NCBI RefSeq assembly: GCF_001262495.1
Contig: NZ_LGYE01000001.1
Span: forward strand, 1,240,001-1,304,000
Source: Microbacterium sp. GCS4
Lineage (GTDB): Bacteria; Actinomycetota; Actinomycetes; Actinomycetales; Microbacteriaceae
Length of the DNA stretch: 64,000 nucleotides
Reading direction: 5' to 3'
Below the pieces are notes generated by a model, which was not told the DNA's origin, did no database searches, and saw only the letters and a list, made by a program, of their open reading frames with translations. Below are positions 7,743-15,551 of the stretch, in pieces (position 1 is the stretch's first letter; each line of letters opens with the position of its first letter). The position numbers and the translations under genes are program-made.

Positions 7743-9779
7743 TCAGTCTACTTTCGGGGTATCGGATGCGGGGGCGTCGTCCGCCCCGGTCGTTGAGCGG
7801 CTGGAGTCGGACGAAACGCCCTCCGGCCCCTCGGCTCCGGTCGTTGAGCGAGCGGAGCGAGACGAAACGCCCTCCGCACCCTCGGATCCGGTCGTCGAGC
7901 GGCTGGAGTCGGACGACACGCCCCCCGCACCCTCGGCCCCGGTCGTTGAGCGAGCGGAGCGAGACGAAACGCCCTCCGCACCCTCGGATCCGCTCGTCGA
8001 GCGGCTGGAGTCGGACGACACGCCCCCCGCACCCTCGGCCCCGGTCGTTGAGCGAGCGGAGCGAGACGAAACGCCCTCCGCACCCTCGTCGTCCGTCTCG
8101 GGAACCGCGGTCGTGACGCCGGCCGCGTCGAGCAGGCGCGCGTGTCCGGCGACGAGGTCGTCCACCGCGAGCGCGAGCGTCGGGTCCTCGCCGCGAGCGA
8201 GCCCCGCGTACTCCAGCGCGACCGCGCCGTCGCGCGGCGTGGCCTTGACCCACACGCGCCGCCGCGGCACGAACAGCGCGAGCATGAGGCCGCCGAGGGC
8301 GAGCAGGGCGAAGCCGAGCACCCACGGGCCCGAGGCGTCACGGTGGATCTGCAGCGAGGCGAAGCGCTTGACCGACTGCGAGGCGTCGGTCGCGCCGTCC
8401 GGCGACTCGTCCTCGAACGTGACGGTGCCGAGGCCGTTCGGCAGATCTGCGGTCTCGCCCGGCGCGAGTTCGATCGACTCCAGATCGGTGCCGCGGCCGG
8501 TGACCTTGGTCATCCCGTCGGTGTCGAGCACGTACACCGAGCGCGGCACGCCGTCGTCGATGCCGAGGTCGCCCGAGTACACGTCGAGAGTGAGCGTCGG
8601 GTTGGTGAGATCCGGGTACGCCGAGAAGAACGCGCCGGTGTCGAGCACACCGGTGGTCGGGTAGAAGAAGCCGACGAGGCCGATCTGCTCCGCGAGCCCG
8701 TCCGGGATCTTGATGACGCCCAGCGAGGTCATGTTGTTGTCCTGCGGCAGGAACGGGGTGCTGTTCGTGAACACGACGTCGCCGTCGGCGTTGCGCACCG
8801 TGATGGTGGGTGCGTAGCCGTTGCCGAGCAGGAAGACGTTGTCGTCGGCGACCGCGAGCGGCTCGTTCACCTTGACGGCGCCCGTGCGATCCTCGCCGTT
8901 CTCCTGCACGGTGACGTTCGCCGAGAAGTTCCCGGCCTGGCCGGAGCCCGGCTCCCCGAACGGCTGATAGCTCACGTCGAAGCTGTCGAGGCGCATCGAG
9001 TACGGGGCGAGGGCGCCATCGCCGACGAACCGTCCGCGGTTCATCGAGTCGTAGTCGAGCAGCGTGTTCGCGAAGGTCTCCCCTTCGACGAGCACACGCT
9101 GGCCGGTATAGGCGAACCCGCCGCCGACACCGATCGTGATGAGCACGCCCACGAGAGCGAGGTGGAACAGCAGGTTGCCCGTCTCGCGCCAGTAGCCGCG
9201 CTCCGCGGAGACCGACGACGACCGCTTGTCGTCGTACCGCTCGACGCGGTAGCCCAGAGCCTTGAGCTGCTTCTGAGCGACGTCGATCGTCGCGGCGGCG
9301 TCTGCCGCGGCATCCGTCGATGTGCGCTCGACCGCGCGGAAGTCCGCGAGGCGCTTCAGCCGGGCCGGGGTGCGGGGCGGCCGAGCACGGAGCGCCTTCG
9401 CGTGGTGTTTGATGCGCGGGATCACGCAGCCCACGAGCGACGTGAACAGCAGCAGGTAGATCGCCGAGAACCACGGCGACAGGTACACGTCGAACATCTT
9501 CAGGCCGTCGAGCACCGGGAAGAGGTCGGGGTTGTCGCGCTGCCACTGCGTGACGCCGTTCGGGTCGGCCATGCGCTGCGGGAAGATCGAGCCGGGGATC
9601 GCCGCGATCGCCAGCACCAGCAGCAGGATCAGCGCGGTGCGCATCGAGGTCAGCTGACGCCAGCCCCAGCGCAACCAGCCCACGAACCCGAGGCGCGGCT
9701 GGGTGATCGAGTCGTCGCTGCCGTCGACGTGGTCGGACGGGCGGAGCGGGTCGCTGGACCGGTCGTCTTTGGTGCTCAC
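7743..9779 (-). CDS. resB: cytochrome c biogenesis protein ResB
   Basis: Membrane partner of CcsB in system II cytochrome c maturation. Near the N-terminus is 'LTSMRTALILLLVLAIAAIPGS', followed by 'FDVYLSPWFSAIYLLLFTSL' as in ResB, then a third TM, a large extracytoplasmic domain and a last TM near residue 500 of the mature frame. I place the start at GTG 9779 behind GGAAGGA; ATG 9827 would add 16 residues and overlap ccdA by 20 bp. The cytoplasmic C-terminus is odd: about 100 residues alternate VSSRSARSTT and VSSDSSRSTT units encoded by six 51-bp DNA repeats (7788-8093). This tail is not part of the ResB family. Confidence 0.93.
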   Translation of the reverse strand: MSTKDDRSSDPLRPSDHVDGSDDSITQPRLGFVGWLRWGWRQLTSMRTALILLLVLAIAAIPGSIFPQRMADPNGVTQWQRDNPDLFPVLDGLKMFDVYLSPWFSAIYLLLFTSLVGCVIPRIKHHAKALRARPPRTPARLKRLADFRAVERTSTDAAADAAATIDVAQKQLKALGYRVERYDDKRSSSVSAERGYWRETGNLLFHLALVGVLITIGVGGGFAYTGQRVLVEGETFANTLLDYDSMNRGRFVGDGALAPYSMRLDSFDVSYQPFGEPGSGQAGNFSANVTVQENGEDRTGAVKVNEPLAVADDNVFLLGNGYAPTITVRNADGDVVFTNSTPFLPQDNNMTSLGVIKIPDGLAEQIGLVGFFYPTTGVLDTGAFFSAYPDLTNPTLTLDVYSGDLGIDDGVPRSVYVLDTDGMTKVTGRGTDLESIELAPGETADLPNGLGTVTFEDESPDGATDASQSVKRFASLQIHRDASGPWVLGFALLALGGLMLALFVPRRRVWVKATPRDGAVALEYAGLARGEDPTLALAVDDLVAGHARLLDAAGVTTAVPETDDEGAEGVSSRSARSTTGAEGAGGVSSDSSRSTSGSEGAEGVSSRSARSTTGAEGAGGVSSDSSRSTTGSEGAEGVSSRSARSTTGAEGPEGVSSDSSRSTTGADDAPASDTPKVD
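7788..8093. repeat. six 51-bp tandem units inside resB, related to a dispersed genomic repeat
   Basis: Unit starts at 7788, 7839, 7890, 7941, 7992 and 8043 are exactly 51 bp apart. Two versions alternate, giving a 102-bp higher-order period: A contains GGTCGTTGAGCGAGCGGAGC, B contains GGTCGTCGAGCGGCTGGAGT (first copy GGTCGTTGAGCGGCTGG). 51 is a multiple of three, so the resB frame stays open (17 residues per unit). Version A is the same sequence as the left arm of the palindrome at 17353-17447. Confidence 0.95.
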
Positions 9780-9807
9780 GGAGTCCTTCCGGTGCGTCGG
9801 CTTCTGA

Positions 9808-10578
9808 TCAGAGCGGGAGGAGGACACTGCCCATCACCGCCGTCAGTCGAGACATGATGTCGGTCCACAGGCCGGTCACCATCAGCACGCCCAGCAGGAT
9901 CAGCAGCACACCGCCGATGATGTTGACGATGCGGATGTGTCGGCGGAGGAACCCGATCGCTTTCGTCGCCCACCCGAAGCCGAGCGCGACGAGCAGGAAC
10001 GGGATGCCGAGGCCCAGCGAGTACGCGAGGCCGAGGAATCCGGCGCGCACCGGGTCGCCTGCGTTGAACGACAGGGCGAAGATCGCGGTCAGCGTGGGGC
10101 CGAGGCACGGTGCCCACCCGATGCCGAGGGCGATGCCGAGGAGCGGAGCGCCGATGACGCCGTACTTCGAGTCGACGTGGAAGCGGAGCTCGCGCTGGGC
10201 GAAGCCGAAGAGTCCGAGGAATACCAGGCCCATGAGGATGATCACGGCGCCGAGGATCCGGGTGATCAGCTCACCCCACTCGATCAGGAACACGTTCGCG
10301 ACGCCGCCGAGCGCGGTGATCGCGACGAACACGATGCTGAAGCCGAGGATGAAGAGCAGGACTCCCAGCACGAGGCGCCCCCGACCGGGGGTCGTCGACG
10401 CGGCAGCATCCGCCGTCCCCGATCCACCGCGCGGGGTGACCGCGCCCCCGAGGAAGCCGAGGTAGCCGGGCACGAGCGGGAGCACGCAGGGCGACAGGAA
10501 CGAGACGAGACCCGCGAGCATCGCGACGGGAACCGCGAGCCACAGGGCACCCGAGTAGATGACGGCTTCGGGGTTCAC
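9808..10578 (-). CDS. ccdA: cytochrome c biogenesis protein CcdA (thiol electron transfer)
   Basis: Polytopic membrane protein of 256 residues with six TMs. It passes reducing equivalents from cytoplasmic thioredoxin to an extracytoplasmic TlpA-type thioredoxin so that apocytochrome c cysteines stay reduced. The two conserved redox cysteines sit in 'SFLSPCVLPLVPGYLGF' (TM1) and 'GWAPCLGPTLTAIF' (TM4). It lies 16 bp downstream of the resA-like gene and just before resB, completing the system II operon. Confidence 0.95.
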   Translation of the reverse strand: MNPEAVIYSGALWLAVPVAMLAGLVSFLSPCVLPLVPGYLGFLGGAVTPRGGSGTADAAASTTPGRGRLVLGVLLFILGFSIVFVAITALGGVANVFLIEWGELITRILGAVIILMGLVFLGLFGFAQRELRFHVDSKYGVIGAPLLGIALGIGWAPCLGPTLTAIFALSFNAGDPVRAGFLGLAYSLGLGIPFLLVALGFGWATKAIGFLRRHIRIVNIIGGVLLILLGVLMVTGLWTDIMSRLTAVMGSVLLPL

Positions 10579-10594
10579 GGCGTCCCCGCCGGAC

Positions 10595-11245
10595 TCACGA
10601 GTCCTCCGCCAGCGCGTCCTTGACGAGCGTCGAGAGGATGGAGGTGCCGTCGATCGGGCCGATGATCTTCGCGGCGACGCGTCCCTGCTTGTCGAGCACG
10701 AGCGTGGTGGGCGTCGCCTGGATCGGCACGGCCGACGCGAATGCGAGCTTCGCCTCGGCGGTGTCGACGTCGATCAGGCTCGGATACGTGACGCCGAACT
10801 CGGCGGAGAACGCCTTGGCGGTGTCGGGCTGGTCGCGGGTGTTGATGCCGACGAAAGCGACGTCGTCTCCGCCCTGCTCCTGCCACACGGTCTCGAGGTC
10901 CTTCGCCTCGAGACGGCAGGGGGCGCAGCCGGCGTACCAGAAGTTCACGACCGTGACCTTGTCGGCGATGTCGGCGCTGTCGAAGTCCTCGCCGTCCTCG
11001 GTGACGCCGCCGAACACGACGGGCTCGCCGCGCTCGGCGACCGGGATCTCGACGATGGCTCCGTCGGCCGCCACGTAGCCGGTGTTGTCGCCGCTGAGGA
11101 ACGAGTCGCTGACCGCATCGGGCGCGCAGGCGCTCAAGCCGATGGCGAGCACCGCGGCGAGCGCGGCACCGACCGCACGGCGAGAGCGCCGGATGCGGGA
11201 GGGGCGGCCGCTGCGGATCGGACTGTCCGTCGAGGCGAGTGGCAC
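10595..11245 (-). CDS. resA: TlpA/ResA-like thiol-disulfide lipoprotein
   Basis: Extracytoplasmic thioredoxin-fold protein of 216 residues. An Arg-rich n-region and hydrophobic segment end in a lipobox 'LSAC', so it is probably a membrane-anchored lipoprotein. The active site is WYAGCAPC (CxxC), and the cis-Pro loop is 'QATPTTLV'. In the cytochrome c pathway it reduces the apocytochrome CxxCH cysteines using electrons from CcdA. It is first in the ccdA-resB-ccsB order, with a GTG start. ResA is the functional label; TlpA is the broader family. Confidence 0.9.
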   Translation of the reverse strand: MPLASTDSPIRSGRPSRIRRSRRAVGAALAAVLAIGLSACAPDAVSDSFLSGDNTGYVAADGAIVEIPVAERGEPVVFGGVTEDGEDFDSADIADKVTVVNFWYAGCAPCRLEAKDLETVWQEQGGDDVAFVGINTRDQPDTAKAFSAEFGVTYPSLIDVDTAEAKLAFASAVPIQATPTTLVLDKQGRVAAKIIGPIDGTSILSTLVKDALAEDS

Positions 11246-11295
11246 GATTCCCAGTTTACGCGCGGGTTCCTATGCGTAGGCCGGACAGGAGTGAC

Positions 11296-12240
11296 TCACG
11301 CGTCGACGACGAGCTGCGGGCTGATCGACCGCGAGACGCAGGGATAGATCGTCGATGACTCCTCGTCGGCGGTGAGGGAATCGCGGTGCTCGGGTTGCCC
11401 GTCGAGCACGCTCAGCGCGCAGGACCCGCAGATGCCGCGCAGACAGGAGCCCTGCACGTCGACCCCGGAGTCTCTCAGGGCGTCGAGCATCGACCGCTTC
11501 TCCGGCACCGTCACCGTGATGCGCGATCGGCTGCAGATCACGGTGAACTCCTCGTTGGGCCGATTCTTCCGCGGCTTGGGCTCGAACCGCTCGATGTGGA
11601 TGCTGCCGCCGCTGGGCAGTTCATCGTCGAGCGCACTGAGTGCCTCGATGAAACCCTGCGGGCCGCAGGCGTAGATCGCGGTGCCCGGCGCGGTGTCGGA
11701 GACGAGGCGGGCGAGGTCGAGCCGGCCGTCTTCAGCGCTCGCGTGCGTGGTGATCCGGTCACCGAGGGCGTCGAGGTCTGCCGCGAAGGCGACATCGTCG
11801 GGGCGACGCACGAGGTACACCATCCGCCAGTCTGCCCCCTCGGCTGCGAGATGCCGCGCCATGGCGAGGATGGGGGTTATGCCGATCCCTGCGGCGACGA
11901 GCAGGTACGACGAGGCATCATCCAGGGCGAACAGGTTGCGGGGAGGCCGCACCCACACGCGGCTTCCCACACGGAGGAACGAGTGGATGTAGTGCGAGCC
12001 CCCGCGCGAGGCCGGCTCGCGCAGCACCGCGATCCGATAGCCCGCCACATCGGCGGGATCCCCGCACAGCGAGTACTGCCGTTCGTGCCGTGTGATCAGC
12101 TGCACGTCGACGTGTGCGCCCGGCACCCACGGCGGAAGCGGCGACCCGTCCGGCGACTCGAGGCGCACGCTCACGATCGAGGGGGTCTCCCGCACGATCT
12201 CGCTGACGACGAGGGGCATCATGCCTTCGCGAGAGCGCAT
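11296..12240 (-). CDS. PDR/VanB family oxidoreductase (FMN/NAD reductase with 2Fe-2S ferredoxin domain)
   Basis: 314-residue electron-transfer reductase with the phthalate dioxygenase reductase layout. An N-terminal flavin-binding barrel ('RQYSLCGDP') is followed by an NAD-binding domain ('LVAAGIGITPILAMARHL') and a C-terminal plant-type ferredoxin domain with Cys ligands in 'GSCLRGICGSC' and a distal Cys in 'STIYPC'. Such proteins pass electrons from NADH to a Rieske oxygenase or cytochrome P450, but no oxygenase lies nearby. Its ATG directly abuts the TGA of the upstream PPOX-type flavoprotein, so the two are translationally coupled. Confidence 0.88.
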   Translation of the reverse strand: MRSREGMMPLVVSEIVRETPSIVSVRLESPDGSPLPPWVPGAHVDVQLITRHERQYSLCGDPADVAGYRIAVLREPASRGGSHYIHSFLRVGSRVWVRPPRNLFALDDASSYLLVAAGIGITPILAMARHLAAEGADWRMVYLVRRPDDVAFAADLDALGDRITTHASAEDGRLDLARLVSDTAPGTAIYACGPQGFIEALSALDDELPSGGSIHIERFEPKPRKNRPNEEFTVICSRSRITVTVPEKRSMLDALRDSGVDVQGSCLRGICGSCALSVLDGQPEHRDSLTADEESSTIYPCVSRSISPQLVVDA

Positions 12241-12867
12241 TCAGTACAGCACCTTGTAGGCACCGGCCATCGCGCCATCGATCGCGTCTCCGACGGAGGG
12301 GTCGAAGCCCGAGGTGCTCGCCCAGATCTGCCCAGACGTCGGCACCTCATCGGCGAGGTCCTGCATCTCGGGGTCCCACAGGCCGGCTCGCAGCAGGGCT
12401 CGTCCGCAATGCAGATACACCTGCTCCGTGCGCACGACGATGGCGAGGTCTGGCACGGAGTGGTCCTGCTCGAGCATCGCCAGCAGGGACGGGTCGTCCG
12501 TCACGGTGGCGGTGCCGTTGATGCGGAGAGTCTCGGTCATCCCCGGGACGAAGCACAGCAGTCCCACGTGGCCGTTGTCGAGGATGTTCGTCATCGAGTC
12601 GGCGATCTTGTTGCCGAGCCGATCCGGGATCACCAGTGTCCGCCGGTCGAGGGCGCGCACGAATCCGGGGTAGTCGCCCCGCGGCGAGCAGTCGCAGGTG
12701 CCTGCGGCATCCGACGTCGACAGGCAGCAGAACGGCGAGTGCGCGAGGAACGTCAGGCAGTTGTCGTCGAGGTGGTCGATGATCTTCTGCACCGTGGGAG
12801 GCTCGACGTCTCCCAGGGTCGCACGCATGCCGCTGAGGTCGACGGGCCGGAACTCTCGAACGTCCAT
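12241..12867 (-). CDS. MSMEG_1061-type PPOX-fold FMN-binding flavoprotein
   Basis: 208-residue split-barrel flavoprotein of the pyridoxamine 5'-phosphate oxidase superfamily. The features are 'FCCLSTSDAAGTCDCSPRG', 'IPDRLGNKIADSMTNIL' and 'VGLLCFVPG', which fit the actinobacterial MSMEG_1061 subfamily of F420/FMN split-barrel proteins. The substrate is not known; the usual chemistry is oxidation or reduction of small molecules. It is first in a two-gene unit with the PDR/VanB reductase, which could supply its electrons (inferred from coupling). Confidence 0.8.
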   Translation of the reverse strand: MDVREFRPVDLSGMRATLGDVEPPTVQKIIDHLDDNCLTFLAHSPFCCLSTSDAAGTCDCSPRGDYPGFVRALDRRTLVIPDRLGNKIADSMTNILDNGHVGLLCFVPGMTETLRINGTATVTDDPSLLAMLEQDHSVPDLAIVVRTEQVYLHCGRALLRAGLWDPEMQDLADEVPTSGQIWASTSGFDPSVGDAIDGAMAGAYKVLY

Positions 12868-12980
12868 CTCTCCACGCTAGACGCGACTGCCGACGACGTC
12901 TGCGTCGCATCGACACAGGCATCGGGGTGGAGACTATGCCCCGAGCACAGAGGACGGCGAGACCACGGACGATGGGCTGC

Positions 12981-13385
12981 TCACAAGCGCGCCAGGACGT
13001 CGTCGACGCCCGCACGGAACCGCGGGCACGTCGCGATGTCATGCGCGCGACACCGCAGGGCGTGCTCGGTCATCTCGCGCGAGCGCCGCATCTCCTCCAT
13101 GCGCCGGTCGATGTCCCGCAGGTGCCCCTCGAGCACCTCATGCCGCCCCCGGGCACTGTCGTCGAGCAGCACGGCGATCTGATCGAGGGTCATACCCGCG
13201 GCCTTGCTGCGCTGGATCACGGCGATGCGCACGACCTCGTCCTCGCCGTAGCGACGCCGACCGCCGCTGTCGCGCGGCGGCGTAAGCAGACCGACGGACT
13301 CCCAGTGACGCAGAACGTTCGTGGGCAGGTCGAACCGCTCCGCGACCTCGCCGACGGACCACGGATGCTCGGCGTTTGACTTCAT
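12981..13385 (-). CDS. MerR family transcriptional regulator
   Basis: 134-residue regulator. The winged helix-turn-helix starts at residue 9 ('WSVGEVAERFDLPTNVLRHWESVGLL', quoted only in part here: NVLRHWESVGLL) with wing 'GGRRRYGEDEV', and a coiled-coil dimerisation helix follows. The C-terminus has two Cys (CRAHDIATC) that could be redox- or metal-sensing, which is speculative. No other start codon fits before the HTH. The ATG lies inside the palindrome 13377-13400 and has no Shine-Dalgarno, so the transcript may be leaderless. It is divergent from a thioredoxin-reductase-like gene. Confidence 0.9.
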   Translation of the reverse strand: MKSNAEHPWSVGEVAERFDLPTNVLRHWESVGLLTPPRDSGGRRRYGEDEVVRIAVIQRSKAAGMTLDQIAVLLDDSARGRHEVLEGHLRDIDRRMEEMRRSREMTEHALRCRAHDIATCPRFRAGVDDVLARL

Positions 13386-13400
13386 GTCAACATGAAGTCA
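13377..13400. promoter_or_regulatory. perfect palindromic operator between merR and the flavin reductase
   Basis: TGACTTCATGT (13377-13387) and ACATGAAGTCA (13390-13400) are perfect 11-bp inverted arms around a 2-bp spacer. The palindrome covers the merR start codon and precedes the reductase start by 40 bp. Its place in a divergon with a MerR protein makes it the likely MerR site, controlling both genes. Confidence 0.8.
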
Positions 13401-13439
13401 CACACTGGTCGGGAACGCAACTCCCCGAGAGGACATCCC

Positions 13440-14345
13440 ATGTACGACGCGATCGTGATCGGCGGCGGCCCCGCCGGACTCCAGGCGGCCCTGACGCTGG
13501 GCCGGATGCACCGGTCGACCCTGCTGCTCGACTCCGGCCAGTACCGCAACGGCACCGTGCAGCACATGCACAACGTCATCGCGAACGACGGCACGCCGCC
13601 CGCCGAGTTCCGCGCCACGGCCCGCGCACAGCTCTCCGAGTACGCCGACGTCGAGATCCGCGACGCCGAGGCACAGGCGCTCGGCGGGGTCGCGGGCGAC
13701 TTCGTCGTGTCGCTGCCCGGAGGCGCCTCGGCATCCGCCCGCACCGTGATCCTCGCGACGGGCGTCGCCGACGAGCTGCCCCCGGTCGAGGGACTCGCCG
13801 AGCTGTGGGGGCAGGGCGCCTACGCGTGCCCCTTCTGCGACGGCCACGAACATGCCGGAAAGCCGATCGCGATCCTCGGAGGAGCCGCCAGAGCGGAGCA
13901 CCTGATCTCCCTGCTCGGGCGCATCGTCGGCAAGATCACGGTGGTGCCGGTGGGCGAGTCCTACACGGACGAGGAGGTCGCCGCGCTCGAGGCCCGCGGG
14001 GTGCGGGTCAGTCGCACGCTGGTGGAGTCTGTGGGCCGCGCGGGCGACGATGTCGTGGTGCGCACCGCGGATGCCGAGCACGAGGTCGCCGGGATCTTCG
14101 TCGCCTCCGGCACGATGCGTCAGCGTGCGCCGTTCGCCGAGCAGCTCGGCCTCGGGATGCTCGAGTCCGGCGCGATCGAGATCGACGACTTCGGTCGCAC
14201 GAGCGTCCCCGGCGTCTACGCGGCGGGCGACCTCGCGCACCGGGCGTCTCTGCCCGGGCCGATGGCCGCGGTGATGATGGCCGCGACAGCCGGGCAGCTC
14301 GCCGCCGTCGGAGTCATCCAGTCCCTGATCGCCGCCGACCACTGA
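13440..14345 (+). CDS. NAD(P)/FAD-dependent oxidoreductase, thioredoxin-reductase-like
   Basis: 301-residue flavoprotein. The FAD-binding Rossmann motif 'IVIGGGPAGLQAAL' lies right after the start, a redox pair is in 'YACPFCDGHE', the NAD(P) site is 'IAILGGAARAEHL', and the C-terminal FAD contact is 'GVYAAGDLAH'. This is the thioredoxin reductase fold, but no thioredoxin gene is adjacent. It could also act on another low-molecular-weight disulfide. The start at 13440 follows AGAGGA. It is divergent from merR with the shared operator at 13377-13400, which suggests inducible thiol-stress control. Confidence 0.87.
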   Translation: MYDAIVIGGGPAGLQAALTLGRMHRSTLLLDSGQYRNGTVQHMHNVIANDGTPPAEFRATARAQLSEYADVEIRDAEAQALGGVAGDFVVSLPGGASASARTVILATGVADELPPVEGLAELWGQGAYACPFCDGHEHAGKPIAILGGAARAEHLISLLGRIVGKITVVPVGESYTDEEVAALEARGVRVSRTLVESVGRAGDDVVVRTADAEHEVAGIFVASGTMRQRAPFAEQLGLGMLESGAIEIDDFGRTSVPGVYAAGDLAHRASLPGPMAAVMMAATAGQLAAVGVIQSLIAADH

Positions 14346-14412
14346 CCGTCTATTTCTGCCGAACGGCACGAATGGAGGGTCCATCTGTGCCGTTCGGCAG
14401 AAATAGACGGTC
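14344..14412. terminator. long bidirectional terminator hairpin (26-bp perfect stem)
   Basis: Arms 14344-14369 and 14387-14412 are perfect inverted repeats of 26 bp. The 17-nt centre itself can pair (ATGGA / TCCAT), so nearly all 69 bp folds. It begins on the last base of the reductase TGA and lies before the convergent histidine phosphatase stop. Position and symmetry suit a shared terminator. Confidence 0.8.
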
Positions 14413-14427
14413 TGTTGAGAGTGGGGG

Positions 14428-15057
14428 TCAGACCGCGCCGACGTCGACGGCGCCTCCGGTCGCGGCCGGTTCGGCGTAGGCGACCTCGCGCCACACGTCC
14501 CCCACGCGCTCGAACGATGTCACGCTCGACAGGGCACAGCGGCGTGTGCGGGGGTCGTGCCGCAGCGGCAGACCGGCCACCCGCAGGTGCGTGATCCAGA
14601 TCGGCGCCTGGTGCGACACCATGACGACGTCGCCGCCGTCCGCGGCATCCCACGCCTCACCCATGATGCCGAGCATCCGCTCCGCGATCGATGTGTACGG
14701 CTCGCCCCAACTCGGCAGCGAGGGCTGCCGCAGGTGCCACCAGTTGAGGGGATTCATCAGCGACCGCTTCATCTGCGTGCCCTCGAACACGTTCGTCGGC
14801 TCGATCAGCCGCAGATCCAGCTCCGGCACGAGGCCGAAGCGCTCGGTGAACGGCTCGGCCGATTCCTGCGTGCGTTCGAGCGGTGAGGCGTACAGCGCGG
14901 CCACCGGGCGATCGAGCTCCGCGACGTGATCCGCGGCGGCCGCGGCCATCGCGCGACCGGCACGGCTCAGGTGGTAGTCCGGCAGACGCCCGTAGAGGAC
15001 GCGCGCCGGGTTGTGCACCTCGCCGTGTCGGACGAGGTGCAGCCTCGTTGCAGGCAC
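14428..15057 (-). CDS. histidine phosphatase family protein
   Basis: 209-residue member of the phosphoglycerate-mutase-like superfamily. The phospho-accepting His is in 'LHLVRHGEV' at the N-terminus, 'YASPLERTQESAEP' follows, and the second catalytic His is in 'VVMVSHQAPI'. The substrate is not predictable: small phosphorylated metabolites are usual. The GTG start comes one base after the TGA of the upstream DUF5684 gene, so translation is coupled. Confidence 0.9.
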   Translation of the reverse strand: MPATRLHLVRHGEVHNPARVLYGRLPDYHLSRAGRAMAAAAADHVAELDRPVAALYASPLERTQESAEPFTERFGLVPELDLRLIEPTNVFEGTQMKRSLMNPLNWWHLRQPSLPSWGEPYTSIAERMLGIMGEAWDAADGGDVVMVSHQAPIWITHLRVAGLPLRHDPRTRRCALSSVTSFERVGDVWREVAYAEPAATGGAVDVGAV

Positions 15058-15058
15058 C

Positions 15059-15433
15059 TCAGGCCTTGCTGTACCGCGACTCGCCGAAGCCGAGGATCAG
15101 GTAGCCGATGTACGGGAAGAGGAACAGCAGGAAGAACGAGAAGACGCCGCCCTTGCCGAAGCGCTCGCCGAGCTTGAACGCGACGATGATCCCGAGGATC
15201 CAGCCGACGACCGGGACCAGGTAGAGCAGCGCCCACCAGCCCGACATCCCGGCGATCTTCACGAGGAACACGACGTTCACGATCGGGATGATCGCGAGGA
15301 TGCCGGGGTACCCGGCCTTCGTGAAGACCTTCCAGAGCCCGATCACGACGAGAACGTAGAAGACGAAGGCGATGAGCCCGGTGGTGCCCGAGAAGATCGA
15401 GGCGTAGAGGTCGGAGATGCCGTTGGAGTCCAT
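15059..15433 (-). CDS. DUF5684-type small membrane protein
   Basis: 124-residue integral membrane protein with about four TMs. The segments 'KVFTKAGYPGILAIIPIVN' and 'GMSGWWALLYLVPVVGWI' are hallmarks of the DUF5684 family, which is sometimes mislabelled signal peptidase I; no Ser/Lys catalytic dyad is visible. The function is unknown. It is followed after one base by the histidine phosphatase. Confidence 0.8.
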   Translation of the reverse strand: MDSNGISDLYASIFSGTTGLIAFVFYVLVVIGLWKVFTKAGYPGILAIIPIVNVVFLVKIAGMSGWWALLYLVPVVGWILGIIVAFKLGERFGKGGVFSFFLLFLFPYIGYLILGFGESRYSKA

Positions 15434-15551
15434 GTGTGCGCCCTTTCGTCGATGCCGATCATACTGACCGATATGCCACCGGCCGGGCTCCCGCCGCGCG
15501 CCCCCGTAGAATGGGCGGGTTCACCATCTCCCAGATCAGGAGGAATCCTCC

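Noticed and set aside
7788..8093. CRISPR array
   Set aside because: Regular spacing, but the units are contiguous, have no unique spacers, and encode an open frame; no cas genes are present.
8142..9857. Long plus-strand open frame opposite resB
   Set aside because: It is a GC-rich antisense shadow: low-complexity Arg/Glu/Val content, no ribosome-binding site, no recognisable family, and it covers a clear ResB gene.
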